DNA from: Campylobacter sp. CN_NE2
GTDB lineage: Bacteria; Campylobacterota; Campylobacteria; Campylobacterales; Campylobacteraceae
Reading direction: 5' to 3'
DNA length: 64,000 nucleotides
Assembly: GCF_027797465.1 (NCBI RefSeq)
Contig: NZ_CP115608.1
Coordinates: forward strand, 372,001-436,000
The position numbers and the translations under genes were made by a program. The notes under the pieces were generated by a model. That model saw only the letters and a list, made by a program, of their open reading frames with translations, made no database searches and was not told where the DNA came from. Below, in pieces: positions 57,001-63,645 of this stretch (its first letter is position 1; every line of letters begins with the position of its first letter).

Positions 57001-57236
57001 CCACCATAAATAGTTGTACCTGTTGTATAAGTTTGACCGCTACCGCTATTGGCAATAGTAACATTATTTTCAGAAGGATTTGTATTGGTAGAATGACCAG
57101 TACCGCCACCTCTATAACTATTACCAACCAATTCTGCTCCGTCAATTATAGCTGCATTTGTGATATTTACGCCACCAACAGCAAATAAAAATGAAGCCAA
57201 AACAAGACTGAAATTGTTAAATTTATGGTTTTTCAT
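48015..57236 (-). CDS. Giant autotransporter AT2 with tandem-repeat passenger
   Basis: A predicted surface protein of 3073 residues, type Va secretion. The signal peptide is about residues 1-28 (cleavage after NITNA). Residues ~29-680 are unique beta-rich sequence with many Asn, Thr and Gly. Residues ~680-2465 are an array of near-identical ~392-residue units. Residues ~2465-2785 are unique; the last ~290 form the autotransporter barrel (from ALWQGQYLIANHL) ending in Phe (ISIAF). Barrel and motifs such as STGIGEIGY, FNANAG and SSDKKDLYIT are shared with AT1, so the two are paralogues. No Cys is seen in the mature protein. The frame is open up to 57305, but ATG 57236 has AAAGGA 7 nt upstream and a proper signal peptide. 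Function unknown. Confidence 0.93.
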   Translation of the reverse strand: MKNHKFNNFSLVLASFLFAVGGVNITNAAIIDGAELVGNSYRGGGTGHSTNTNPSENNVTIANSGSGQTYTTGTTIYGGYLNATGNVLNNNVFVTQIQDTAPLNLHQIQGGFSTRASSGGTETARQVNNNSVVITASNIQANIWAGRVNGTYAGSAKYNTTIISDSNVTHNQLRGAISYPNKSTADYNTLYVKNSTMYASGNSYEITGAIVQEDNIGNTKDIGTASYNQLIYDGVTTYTDRYKNSTSKNLFGGAGKLGKANNNRIYVRDLNKDADDSVVTIQTNVVGGGTWRNDSGGAEENIAVVVGDSKVANVYGGAVGFDANGNPGTGEKTGANKNLVILDLLDNGKVTENVYGGYVSDGTTGGTTTGNAVYALSGTVKGSIVGGNKDNNNTLILGKDTSSIGTINAGAITGFDSLQFNTLEKNGKAVLNLTGNKGSDLNNTEIKFLQTTLNTDTVQVRVGGENNDTLGIKYRGDGSGGAKAIEALTKNAVSYNAKTLDKISVVTGGATANNDIDENLTREDGSSQANYGIGDTLNYTYDNTTVDLTKPGKYYLIKSNENLEHYDKIKIAEPQNEKRKGDKIKYENNQTIELEIVDAYQPDQVYRILDKDTYTRNLRGMFVEDNKSLLITGTDSIVEDWNSETKFDSNEFTRFNQVDNKGNRIYIETNATANAGNLNGKTIYGGYSDNNDTSNNNIYINQGANLSNATIIGGYSKSGTVSNNTVDLNNTSVIADITLAQTDDGIIDIATNKLVNADNQKITGSLTVAKSDSANLENATYTMPKNIEITGDFILANSNSGNTSNNTLDVTNVKATNIYVGKSSSGEASNNTINIKGDKVEGNIYVGYSQSGNTNNNIANFEKGEVTGTIYGGNNGTGNTLNVKDTKLKAGNVANFQVINFDNSKLASTKDNNANAALIITKNEATDLSGVRIDISNNPYNIENNPGYATLDKNSKYYLIRNENSTLTNYDQITNTPMPNPSSTVGNGDIAVGALQTDQIYKIKSSALYTRNLAGMFVSSDKKDLYITGANEVEENWSNSDNEFNSNEFIKFGKPDNKDNHIYIEANAGNLGGKTIYGGYSDNNDTSNNNIYINQGANLSNATIIGGYSKSGTVSNNTVDLNNTSVIADITLAQTDDGIIDIATNKLVNADNQKITGSLTVAKSDSANLENATYTMPKNIEITGDFILANSNSGNTSNNTLDVTNVKATNIYVGKSSSGEASNNTINIKGDKVEGNIYVGYSQSGNTNNNIANFEKGEVTGTIYGGNNGTGNTLNVKDTKLKAGNVANFQVMNFTGNIDSTKNDNTSAALIITKNEATDLNGVRIDISNNPYNIENNPGYATLDKNSKYYLIRNENSTLTNYDQITNTPMPNPSSTVGNGDIAVGALQTDQIYKIKSSALYTRNLAGMFVSSDKKDLYITGANEVEENWSNSDNEFNSNEFIKFGKPDNKDNHIYIEANAGNLGGKTIYGGYSDNNDTSNNNIYINQGANLSNATIIGGYSKSGTVSNNTVDLNNTSVIADITLAQTDDGIIDIATNKLVNADNQKITGSLTVAKSDSANLENATYTMPKNIEITGDFILANSNSGNTSNNTLDVTNVKATNIYVGKSSSGEASNNTINIKGDKVEGNIYVGYSQSGNTNNNIANFEKGEVTGTIYGGNNGTGNTLNVKDTKLKAGNVANFQVINFDNSKLASTKDNNANAALIITKNEATDLSGVRIDISNNPYNIENNPGYATLDKNSKYYLIRNENSTLTNYDQITNTPMPNPSSTVGNGDIAVGALQTDQIYKIKSSALYTRNLAGMFVSSDKKDLYITGANEVEENWSNSDNEFNSNEFIKFGKPDNKDNHIYIEANAGNLGGKTIYGGYSDNNDTSNNNIYINQGANLSNATIIGGYSKSGTVSNNTVDLNNTSVIADITLAQTDDGIIDIATNKLVNADNQKITGSLTVAKSDSANLENATYTMPKNIEITGDFILANSNSGNTSNNTLDVTNVKATNIYVGKSSSGEASNNTINIKGDKVEGNIYVGYSQSGNTNNNIANFEKGEVTGTIYGGNNGTGNTLNVKDTKLKAGNVANFQVMNFTGNIDSTKNDNTSAALIITKNEATDLNGVRIDISNNPYNIENNPGYATLDKNSKYYLIRNENSTLTNYDQITNTPMPNPSSTVGNGDIAVGALQTDQIYKIKSSALYTRNLAGMFVSSDKKDLYITGANEVEENWSNSDNEFNSNEFIKFGKPDNKDNHIYIEANAGNLGGKTIYGGYSDNNDTSNNNIYINQGANLSNATIIGGYSKSGTVSNNTVDLNNTSVIADITLAQTDDGIIDIATNKLVNADNQKITGSLTVAKSDSANLENATYTMPKNIEITGDFILANSNSGNTSNNTLDVTNVKATNIYVGKSSSGEASNNTINIKGDKVEGNIYVGYSQSGNTNNNIANFEKGEVTGTIYGGNNGTGNTLNVKDTKLKAGNVANFNIMNFAGNIASTTDVASSALILSSANDDTNLDGVEIWLNGNKYSSNSDYGLSANQKYYLIAHENKANVNYKKLANYTYGAVEKTIGDGSVAIDVTQSDQNYRIIDSQTYTRNLRGMFADATAQKNIYIIANSEIKENIGSSIGDDVFEKFGKSKTGNTVTIDPDDKNSDLDLSNTAIGGSDSTGNTLNVGKDNTNPIKMNKIKISNVTNFDTINMYLPDPKPNETVIEIKDGSNTDVSKSNINVFINDVSKFTSGRIHLLKADNGQVVSDPSTVKVQIGAIATAETNSLDLVYKGGSGGTSTDQTKIFNEARLGGLGALWQGQYLIANHLDRVIPDAFSELFPYAITESYDKRFNTGSHVDTRGFNANAGFASKGTNSSGEFTMGPFLDYGFSNYNAYLDDGTHGDGKNYYIGGGFFGKQENNSGSYFEATFRIGQLVTEFNGDLTLNGVRENYNFDLKSTYYAFHAGLGKVYDLNANNNLDIYGRFFYTHIESADTTLNGTKTEFDAVQSKKIRLGFKDDYKFNENHAIYAGAAYEYEFDSKAGGRVLVLGSNAEMKQPSLRGSTGIGEIGYQYKKDETLKFDVGVKGYVGKQEGVSAQMAISIAF
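49840..55198 (-). repeat. Tandem array of near-identical 1176/1179 bp units in AT2
   Basis: Four full units plus a fifth partial one (~650 bp), 5.36 kb in total. An anchor (CTTGGAAGTTAGCCAC, plus-strand reading) recurs at 51011, 52190, 53366 and 54545, spacings 1179, 1176, 1179. The units look identical by eye except for a ~100 bp block that alternates between two versions (FTGNIDSTKNDN near 50940-51010 and 53296-53366; FDNSKLASTKDN near 52120-52190 and 54475-54545), giving an ABAB order with a 2355 bp super-period. All units keep the frame. Confidence 0.93.
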
Positions 57237-57258
57237 AGCAAATCCTTTTGCGTAACAA

Positions 57259-57291
57259 ATATAAATCAAAAACTCTTTTTTTGATTTATAT
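57259..57291 (-). promoter_or_regulatory. Leader stem-loop upstream of AT2
   Basis: A perfect 14 bp inverted repeat, ATATAAATCAAAAA (57259-57272) and TTTTTGATTTATAT (57278-57291) with a 5 nt loop. If the candidate promoter is right, the mRNA begins almost exactly with this hairpin, 22 nt before the start codon. Confidence 0.7.
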
Positions 57292-57295
57292 CCCG

Positions 57296-57304
57296 ATTCT
57301 AGCA
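57296..57304 (-). promoter_or_regulatory. Candidate extended -10 promoter of AT2
   Basis: On the minus strand TGCTAGAAT (TG-n-TAGAAT) lies 59 nt before the AT2 ATG. Transcription would start near 57289-57291, at the edge of the leader hairpin. Confidence 0.5.
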
Positions 57305-57454
57305 TAAAAAATTATATATTTTATGTTTTATATCCTAAATTTGCTAAAAGTAGCCTAGTATATGTTTTCAAATAGCACAAAATAGGACTGATTTATAATG
57401 TTTATTTATTAAATTTATCAAGAAGTTTAAGAAAATAAAAAAGTTTATCAAAAC

Positions 57455-57469
57455 AAAAAAAAAAAAAAA
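57455..57469 (-). repeat. Homopolymeric T15 tract (minus strand) upstream of AT2
   Basis: Fifteen A on the plus strand, hence T15 in the transcription direction of AT2, 218 nt before its start codon and about 150 nt before the candidate -10. It lies between the aspB terminator and the AT2 promoter. Confidence 0.85.
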
Positions 57470-57502
57470 CGAATTACAAAATAATGATAAAATAAGAATT
57501 TA

Positions 57503-57540
57503 AAAGAAAAATCCGTAAATTTGAGCTAAATTTACGGATT
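57503..57540 (-). terminator. Intrinsic terminator of the ubiX-aspB operon
   Basis: A perfect 13 bp stem, AATCCGTAAATTT (57510-57522) and AAATTTACGGATT (57528-57540), 5 nt loop. In the minus direction it is followed by TTTTCTTTT. It begins 16 nt after the aspB stop and separates AT2 from the operon. Confidence 0.85.
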
Positions 57541-57556
57541 TAAATTTGCAAATTTA

Positions 57557-58729
57557 TTAAGCTTTATAGTTTTTTACAAATTCGGCTATGCGTGAAATGC
57601 CTGTTTTTAGCTCGTCCATGCTACAAGCAAAGCTAACTCTAAAATGTCCGTCCATACCAAACCCACAGCCCGGCACAGTCGCTACTAGCGCATTTTCAAG
57701 CAAATTCATACAAAATTTCATACTATCTTTTTCGACCTTTGAGCAGTCGATAAATAGATAAAACGCACCGTCAGGTTTAACTACGCTTAGTCCGTCAATC
57801 GCATTTATCGCTTCTACGGCGTAATCACGGCGTTTCCCAAATTCTTTTCTCATTATTTCGATATAATCATCAGCTTCGCCGTTTAAAACAGGAATCGCAC
57901 CTGCTTGAACTATGCTTGAAATATTGCTTGTGCTTTGGCTTTGAAGTTTTCGCATAGCTGCTGCTAGCTCATCAATCGCAGTCGCGCAGTATCCAAATCT
58001 CCAACCTGGCATCGCTCCACACTTGCTAAGTCCGTTTATAGTGATAGTTCGCCTAAACATATCTTCGCTGATACTTGCAACGGCTACAAATTTTTTATCA
58101 AAAATGATTTTTTCGTAAATTTCATCGGCTAAAACCAAAATTTCGGTGCCTTTTAGCACTTCTGCTATGCTTTCAAGCTCTTCTTTGCTATAAACTGCAC
58201 CGCTTGGATTGCTAGGACTGCAAAGCACAAGGGCTTTTGTTTTTGGCGTAATTGCCTTTTTTAGCTCTTCTGCTGTGATTTTGTATCTATTTTCGGCTTT
58301 TGTATCGATGATGACAGGTTTTCCACCGCAAAATTTAACGATTTCAGGGTAGGTTACCCAGTATGGTGCAGGGATTATGACCTCATCGCCGCCATCTATA
58401 ATACACTCAAAAATGTTAAATAATGAGTGTTTTGCGCCTACATTTGTGATGATTTGACTAGTTTTATAAGTTAAATTATTATCTCGTTTTAATTTACCGA
58501 CAACAGCGTTTAAGATTTCATTTGTTCCAGGTATTGGTGTGTATTTACCGCAGCCTTTTTCCATTGCGTCAATAACGGCTTTTTTAGAAACTTCCGCCGT
58601 GTCAAAGTCAGGCTCGCCTGCACTAAAAATAACGACATCTTTTCCTTGTGCTTTTAGTTCTTTTGCTTTTGAGCTAATTGCGATTGTAAGGCTCTCGCTA
58701 AGTCTTCCTATGCGATTTGAAAGTATCAT
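57557..58729 (-). CDS. aspB: Aspartate aminotransferase (class I/II PLP enzyme)
   Basis: Transfers the amino group between aspartate and 2-oxoglutarate. The 390-residue protein shows VIFSAGEPDFDT near the N-terminus, PAPYWVTYPE, LCSPSNPSGAVYS, the Asp/Tyr of LADEIYEKI and the PLP Lys in TINGLSKCGAMPGWRFGY. ATG 58729 has a strong AGGAGG 5 nt upstream and is preferred over the open frame to 58750. It is the last gene of the minus operon, 78 nt after cysE. Confidence 0.92.
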   Translation of the reverse strand: MILSNRIGRLSESLTIAISSKAKELKAQGKDVVIFSAGEPDFDTAEVSKKAVIDAMEKGCGKYTPIPGTNEILNAVVGKLKRDNNLTYKTSQIITNVGAKHSLFNIFECIIDGGDEVIIPAPYWVTYPEIVKFCGGKPVIIDTKAENRYKITAEELKKAITPKTKALVLCSPSNPSGAVYSKEELESIAEVLKGTEILVLADEIYEKIIFDKKFVAVASISEDMFRRTITINGLSKCGAMPGWRFGYCATAIDELAAAMRKLQSQSTSNISSIVQAGAIPVLNGEADDYIEIMRKEFGKRRDYAVEAINAIDGLSVVKPDGAFYLFIDCSKVEKDSMKFCMNLLENALVATVPGCGFGMDGHFRVSFACSMDELKTGISRIAEFVKNYKA

Positions 58730-58807
58730 ATTTCCTCCTAAATTTAGCAAACATTATTTATACCAAAATCGGCTTAAAAAATAGCTTAAATTCAGCAAAT
58801 TTTAATG

Positions 58808-59506
58808 TTAATTTTTTAGCGAATTTAAGTAAGATTCATATTTTTTATCTAGCTCTCTATCTTTTATGCCAAGCTCGATATTATTGTCGGTTAGGCAATT
58901 TTCCAAATTTTCAATTCTGCCGATGAGATACTTGATAAGCTCTTTTGAAATATCAGGAATTTTATCGTGCGCAAACGGATCTTTTTCGCAAGTGCCGACA
59001 ACTCGTGCAGGAACGCCAACGGCTGTGGAATTCGCAGGTATGTTTTTTACCACGACCGAATTTGCTCCGACCTTTGAATTTGCTCCGATTGTAATATTTC
59101 CTAAAATTTTTGCTCCCGCGCCTACGACGACGCCATCTTCAAGTGTCGGGTGGCGTTTTTCTTTTCCTAAACTAACTCCGCCAAGCGTAACACCTTGATA
59201 AATAAGGCAGTTATTTCCTATCTCGGCAGTTTCGCCGATAACCAAGCCTGTGGCGTGGTCAAAAAATACATTTCGCCCGATTTTAGCACCCGGATTTATA
59301 TCAACCGCCGTAAAAATGCGCGAAACCCCAGAAATAAATCTTGCAAGGCGTTTGAAATTTCGCTCGTAAAAAAAGTGAGCAAAGCGATAGTTGATTAACG
59401 CCCAAACGCCCGGATAGCAAAAAAACAGATCGCAAATTCCGTTATACGCCGGATCTTGGCGTTTTGGTTCGGTAAAGTCTTCTTTTAAAATTTGCCAAAA
59501 ACTCAT
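58808..59506 (-). CDS. cysE: Serine O-acetyltransferase
   Basis: Acetylates serine with acetyl-CoA, the first step of cysteine synthesis. The 232-residue protein has the hexapeptide left-handed beta-helix with the catalytic His in FFDHATGLVIGETAEIG, then GVTLGGVSLGKEKRHPTLED and GVPARVVG. It is 8 nt after speA. The C-terminal ~40 residues are charged and variable. Confidence 0.94.
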   Translation of the reverse strand: MSFWQILKEDFTEPKRQDPAYNGICDLFFCYPGVWALINYRFAHFFYERNFKRLARFISGVSRIFTAVDINPGAKIGRNVFFDHATGLVIGETAEIGNNCLIYQGVTLGGVSLGKEKRHPTLEDGVVVGAGAKILGNITIGANSKVGANSVVVKNIPANSTAVGVPARVVGTCEKDPFAHDKIPDISKELIKYLIGRIENLENCLTDNNIELGIKDRELDKKYESYLNSLKN

Positions 59507-59514
59507 TTTTTTCC

Positions 59515-61350
59515 TTATTGAATTGTTTTTAGATAGCTATTATCATTTAAAAATAGATAAAGTTCGCCTAAAATGTGCTTTTTCTGCTTTTCATCGACTA
59601 AATTTGACTTTTCTATTCTCTCATTTAGCGTATCGCGAATTTCATAAACATCATAATCCATATCTTCGAGTATATCGATAACTGATTGTGATTCTATTAA
59701 ATTTTCTATTTCGTATCCGCCGTCTTTTAAAATCACAGTCGCTTCTGTCGGGTGTGCAAAAAGATTATGATTCATACCTAAAACTTCTTGATAGGCTCCC
59801 ACAAGGAAAAATCCCAAAAAATACTCTTCGAGCTCAGGGTTAATATCGTGTAAAAAAAGCGGATTTGTTTTACTATCAAAGCCGATTTCGCCGTCGCTGT
59901 CGCAAGTAATATCCCAAATGGATGCCGATAAAGTAGGGCGCTCATCTAGCCTTTCAAGCGGCATAATCGGAAAATGCTGTCCCAAGCCCCAAAAATCAGG
60001 TAAAGACTGAAATAATGAAAAATTTACAAGATATTTTTCTTGCACTTCATTTTGAAATTTGATAAATTCTTCAAAATTTTGTTTATTTCCAAGCATAGCG
60101 TATGCTTTGCGAAGTATGAGATGAACGAGAATTTCGCCGTTTGAGCGATCTATTAAATCAACATAGCCCAAATCAAAAAGCGTTAAAACGCTTTCCATGT
60201 GGCTAACGGCGTCATGGAGATATTCGAGTGCATTTGACGGCTTTAAACTTTTATACAAATCATACAGCTCAGCGACCACAGGCGGATTTTCTTTTTTTAG
60301 AGCAAGTTTTGCTTCTGTGTATTCTTGTGTGAAAAGCTCTAACACAGGAGCCACCAAAACAGCGTGGTTCGCCGCTACATAGCGACCGCTTTCTATAAAA
60401 ATGTCAGGCTGATCGACATTTTTTTGCTCGGCGATAGTTTTTAGTAAAAACACAACATCGTTTGCATACTCTTTTAGTGTATAATTTCTGCTTGTGGTTT
60501 CGTTTGTCTGCGAATATTCAATCGCCAAACCGCCGCCTAAATTTATCGATTTTAAATTTTTTGCACCCATTTTGCGTAGTTCGGCATAGATATTTCCGGC
60601 TTCTATCAAAGCTTTTTTAAGCGGGTGAATTTCAGTGATTTGCGAGCCGATATGAAAATGAATCATTGTAAATTTATCGATTAAATTGTTTTCTTTTAGC
60701 AAATTTATAGCTTCTATAAGTTCAGTCGAAGTTAGACCAAATTTAGAATTTATACCGCCACTTTTCGCCCAAATTCCGCTACCTGAATTGTGCAGACGAA
60801 TTCGAAGCCCTATAAAAGGTTTTGGCGCAAAGCGTTCTTTTGCGGTTTGGATTATTGTTTCAAGCTCGTTTAGACCTTCGATTGTAAGCGTGATATTATG
60901 CCCCATTTCAGCGGCGATAAAACCGATATTTATAAGCTCTTTATCTTTAAAACCATTTACGGTAATTGGCGCATTTTCGTTATTATACGCCATAGCTAAA
61001 AGAAGTTCAGGTTTAGAACCGGCTTCTAGCCCGTATCCATAGGGCTTACCAAGCTCGACAAGATTTTTTACAAAACCGGGATATTGATTTACTTTTAGCG
61101 GATAAACTGCGTGAAATTTGCCTTCGTATTCGAATTCTTTTATCGCGCGATTAAAATTTGAATAAATATCGACAATTTGTTTTTTGATTAGGTGTGGAAA
61201 ACGAAGCAAAATAGGGCCTCTTATTCCATCACTTCGAATTTCTTTTATAATATCGACAAGTGCCGGTTTGTAGTCTGAATTTATGCAAACTTTACCGCTA
61301 TCAACCGTAAAATTCGAATTTCCCCAGATATTTAATCCATAATCATGCAT
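59515..61350 (-). CDS. speA: Biosynthetic arginine decarboxylase
   Basis: Decarboxylates arginine to agmatine with PLP, leading to putrescine or norspermidine-type polyamines. The 611-residue size suits SpeA of the alanine-racemase fold. Seen: the PLP Lys in YPLKVNQYPGFV (about residues 95-106), GFKDKELI, HFHIGSQI and SINLGGGLAIEY. ATG 61350 with GGAGA upstream is chosen; a TTG two codons earlier is in frame. It overlaps hisS by 8 nt. Confidence 0.95.
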   Translation of the reverse strand: MHDYGLNIWGNSNFTVDSGKVCINSDYKPALVDIIKEIRSDGIRGPILLRFPHLIKKQIVDIYSNFNRAIKEFEYEGKFHAVYPLKVNQYPGFVKNLVELGKPYGYGLEAGSKPELLLAMAYNNENAPITVNGFKDKELINIGFIAAEMGHNITLTIEGLNELETIIQTAKERFAPKPFIGLRIRLHNSGSGIWAKSGGINSKFGLTSTELIEAINLLKENNLIDKFTMIHFHIGSQITEIHPLKKALIEAGNIYAELRKMGAKNLKSINLGGGLAIEYSQTNETTSRNYTLKEYANDVVFLLKTIAEQKNVDQPDIFIESGRYVAANHAVLVAPVLELFTQEYTEAKLALKKENPPVVAELYDLYKSLKPSNALEYLHDAVSHMESVLTLFDLGYVDLIDRSNGEILVHLILRKAYAMLGNKQNFEEFIKFQNEVQEKYLVNFSLFQSLPDFWGLGQHFPIMPLERLDERPTLSASIWDITCDSDGEIGFDSKTNPLFLHDINPELEEYFLGFFLVGAYQEVLGMNHNLFAHPTEATVILKDGGYEIENLIESQSVIDILEDMDYDVYEIRDTLNERIEKSNLVDEKQKKHILGELYLFLNDNSYLKTIQ

Positions 61351-62581
61351 TTTCAATCTCCGTTTTAATATTTGATAATTTTACCATTTTTTCTTGTTTT
61401 GTTACCAAATTTTTATACCAAAGCTCACCTTTTTGGGCTTCGTTTTCGCCCATGCAAAGGAAAATTTCGGCTTCTTTTGCGTCTGCGTTTTTAAGGTGTT
61501 TGGCTAAATTTTTTGCTTCGTAAGAGATTTCGGTTTTTATAAATTTGCGAAGTTCTTGTCCCAAAGCAAAAACTCTGTCGATATATTTTTCGTCCATCGC
61601 ACAGATATAAACGCCGTCTCGCTCTTTTTTAGCTTCTTTTAACGATAAAATTTCCATTAGTCTTTCGATTCCGATAGCAAAGCCGACACCAAAAGTAGGG
61701 CGACCGCCAAGAAATTCTACCAAGCGGTCGTATCGTCCGCCGCCGCCGACTGCACTTTGAGAACCGATTTCATCACTGATAAACTCAAACGCAGTTTTAC
61801 AATAATAATCTAACCCCCTAACAAGCTTCGCATCGACTTCAAATTTAACGCCATTCTCGCGCAAGATAACTTGTAGTTTTTCAAAATCTTTTTGGCAAGT
61901 TTCGTTTAGATTTTTGGTTATCAAAGGTGCATTTTGCAAGACTTTTTGACAATTTTCATTTTTGCAATCAAGCACTCGAATCGGATTTGTGGCAATGCGG
62001 CGCAAACAATCTTCGCATAAATTTGCTTTATTTGCGTCCAAAAATCGCACTAATTTTTCTTTGTATTTTGGCATGCACTCGCTATCTCCTAGTGAGTTTA
62101 TTTTTAGCGTGGTGCGAATTTCAAGGCGATTTAAAATCTCATTTAGCATCAAAATCACACTTGCATCTTCATAAACGCTTCCTTGTCCGAAGCACTCTAC
62201 GCCAAATTGATGAAATTCACGCAAACGACCTTTTTGCGGGCGTTCGTAGCGAAACATACTGCCAAAATAATAATATTTTCGCACACCGCCTGCTCTATCA
62301 AATTTATTTTCTATAAAGGCTCTAACCACCCCAGCTGTGCCTTCCGGTCTAAGACACACGCTAGTTCCGCCTTTATCGCTGAATTCATACATTTCTTTGC
62401 CGACAATGTCGCTACTTTCGCCCACACTTCGCTTAAAAAGTGCCGTCTCTTCGAGCTTTGGTGTTTCTATAAATTCATATCCGTAGTTTTTTGCGACTTG
62501 TTCGCAAATTTGGACTATTTTTGTGTAAAGTTTTGCTTTTTCGTCAAACAGATCGTTCATTCCGCGAAGTGCTTTTATCAT
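61343..62581 (-). CDS. hisS: Histidyl-tRNA synthetase
   Basis: A class II synthetase of 412 residues. Motif 2 is seen in YYFGSMFRYERPQKGRLREF, preceded by LRPEGTAGVVRAF. The histidine motif LVRGLDYYCKTAFEF and motif 3 GVGFAIGIERLMEIL follow, and the C-terminal anticodon domain begins near residue 320. Start and end overlap tmk (4 nt) and speA (8 nt). Confidence 0.97.
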   Translation of the reverse strand: MIKALRGMNDLFDEKAKLYTKIVQICEQVAKNYGYEFIETPKLEETALFKRSVGESSDIVGKEMYEFSDKGGTSVCLRPEGTAGVVRAFIENKFDRAGGVRKYYYFGSMFRYERPQKGRLREFHQFGVECFGQGSVYEDASVILMLNEILNRLEIRTTLKINSLGDSECMPKYKEKLVRFLDANKANLCEDCLRRIATNPIRVLDCKNENCQKVLQNAPLITKNLNETCQKDFEKLQVILRENGVKFEVDAKLVRGLDYYCKTAFEFISDEIGSQSAVGGGGRYDRLVEFLGGRPTFGVGFAIGIERLMEILSLKEAKKERDGVYICAMDEKYIDRVFALGQELRKFIKTEISYEAKNLAKHLKNADAKEAEIFLCMGENEAQKGELWYKNLVTKQEKMVKLSNIKTEIENA

Positions 62582-63174
62582 TTTATAAACTCCTTGATTT
62601 TTTCGTGAATTTCATATATTTTTTCTACTGCATTGATTGTTAAAAAGTCTAAATTTAGGGCTTTTAGGCACATTTGCATATTTTCTTGGACTTGCATAAG
62701 ATATGAAATTCCCCGTTTTTCGATACGATCAAATTCTATATTTCTCTCTTTTAATCGCGCCATTAAATCATTTTCGCTGATTTTAAAAAATATAAATTTA
62801 TCGCCAAAATCGTTTTGCAGTGCGATTTTATTCAAATTTACAAGCTCGTTAAAATCTGCATCTTTATCATTTGCCAAAGCATAAGAAATGCCTGAGATAA
62901 AGCCGCGATCGCATAAAATAAGCTCATTTTTATTTGGTTTTACGACTTTTTCGTAATGCTCGGCTCGATCAGCCAAAAATAGAAACATTTCTGCATTTTT
63001 TGATTTTATTTCATTTTTTTCGCCGTTTTCATTTAGTAAAATTTTGCGTAAAATTTTACCAAATTCGGTTCCGCCCGGTTCTCTTGTGAGAATTGCATTT
63101 GGATAAATTTGCTTTAAAAGCTCCATTTGCGTGGTTTTTCCAACACCGTCGATTCCTTCGAATGTAATTAGCAA
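62578..63174 (-). CDS. tmk: Thymidylate kinase
   Basis: Phosphorylates dTMP to dTDP. The 198-residue P-loop kinase has FEGIDGVGKTTQ at the N-terminus, LTREPGGTEFGK and the DRAEH stretch, plus CDRGFISGISYA. It starts at a TTG (63174) with AAGGA upstream; no in-frame ATG precedes the P-loop. The stop overlaps hisS (ATGA). Confidence 0.94.
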   Translation of the reverse strand: MLITFEGIDGVGKTTQMELLKQIYPNAILTREPGGTEFGKILRKILLNENGEKNEIKSKNAEMFLFLADRAEHYEKVVKPNKNELILCDRGFISGISYALANDKDADFNELVNLNKIALQNDFGDKFIFFKISENDLMARLKERNIEFDRIEKRGISYLMQVQENMQMCLKALNLDFLTINAVEKIYEIHEKIKEFIK

Positions 63175-63177
63175 CTC

Positions 63178-63645
63178 TTATCCTTTTAAATACGGCAAAA
63201 TTTCATTTGGAACCAAATGCGAAACATCGCCGCCATGTCTAAAAATAGTGCGGACAATCGAACTTGAAATAAAGGCATTTTTTAGACTTGGCATAAGATA
63301 TACGCTTTCAAATTCGCTCCAAAGCGAGTTATTTGCATAGCCTAGTTGAAGTTCGTATTCAAAGTCGCTAACCGCCCTAAGACCGCGAATTGCAAATTTA
63401 GTATTTAGGCTTTTTGCTAAATCAACAAGCAGGTTATCAAAACCCATGACTTCGACATTTGGCATATCTTTAAGTGCTATTTTTACCATTTTTACACGCA
63501 AATCAAGGTCAAAATACGGACTTTTGCTCTCACTTTTTGCCACCGCCACATAGACTTTATCAAAAATTCCCAAAGCCCGTGTTATAATATCAACATGTCC
63601 GTTTGTAATAGGATCAAAAGTCCCCGGATAAATGCACGATTTCAT
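63178..63645 (-). CDS. coaD: Pantetheine-phosphate adenylyltransferase
   Basis: Makes dephospho-CoA from phosphopantetheine and ATP. The ~155-residue nucleotidyltransferase shows IYPGTFDPITNGHVDII with the T/HxGH-type His, and ISSSIVRTIFRHGGDVSHLVP near the end. ATG 63645 or the adjacent ATG 63648 can be the start; a GTG at 63654 is less likely. It overlaps the ubiX stop. Confidence 0.95.
   Translation of the reverse strand: MKSCIYPGTFDPITNGHVDIITRALGIFDKVYVAVAKSESKSPYFDLDLRVKMVKIALKDMPNVEVMGFDNLLVDLAKSLNTKFAIRGLRAVSDFEYELQLGYANNSLWSEFESVYLMPSLKNAFISSSIVRTIFRHGGDVSHLVPNEILPYLKG

Larger units (their letters stand above)
57237..57556. other. Intergenic region AT2 / aspB
   Basis: This 320 nt gap has no gene. 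Read along the minus strand it holds the aspB terminator (57503-57540), a T15 tract (57455-57469), a long AT-rich stretch without recognised signals, a candidate promoter (57296-57304), a leader hairpin (57259-57291) and the AT2 ribosome site. Confidence 0.7.

Noticed and set aside
57237-57305. N-terminal extension of AT2 to 57305
   Set aside because: It would start at the candidate promoter and include the hairpin; ATG 57236 has AAAGGA 7 nt upstream and a proper signal peptide.
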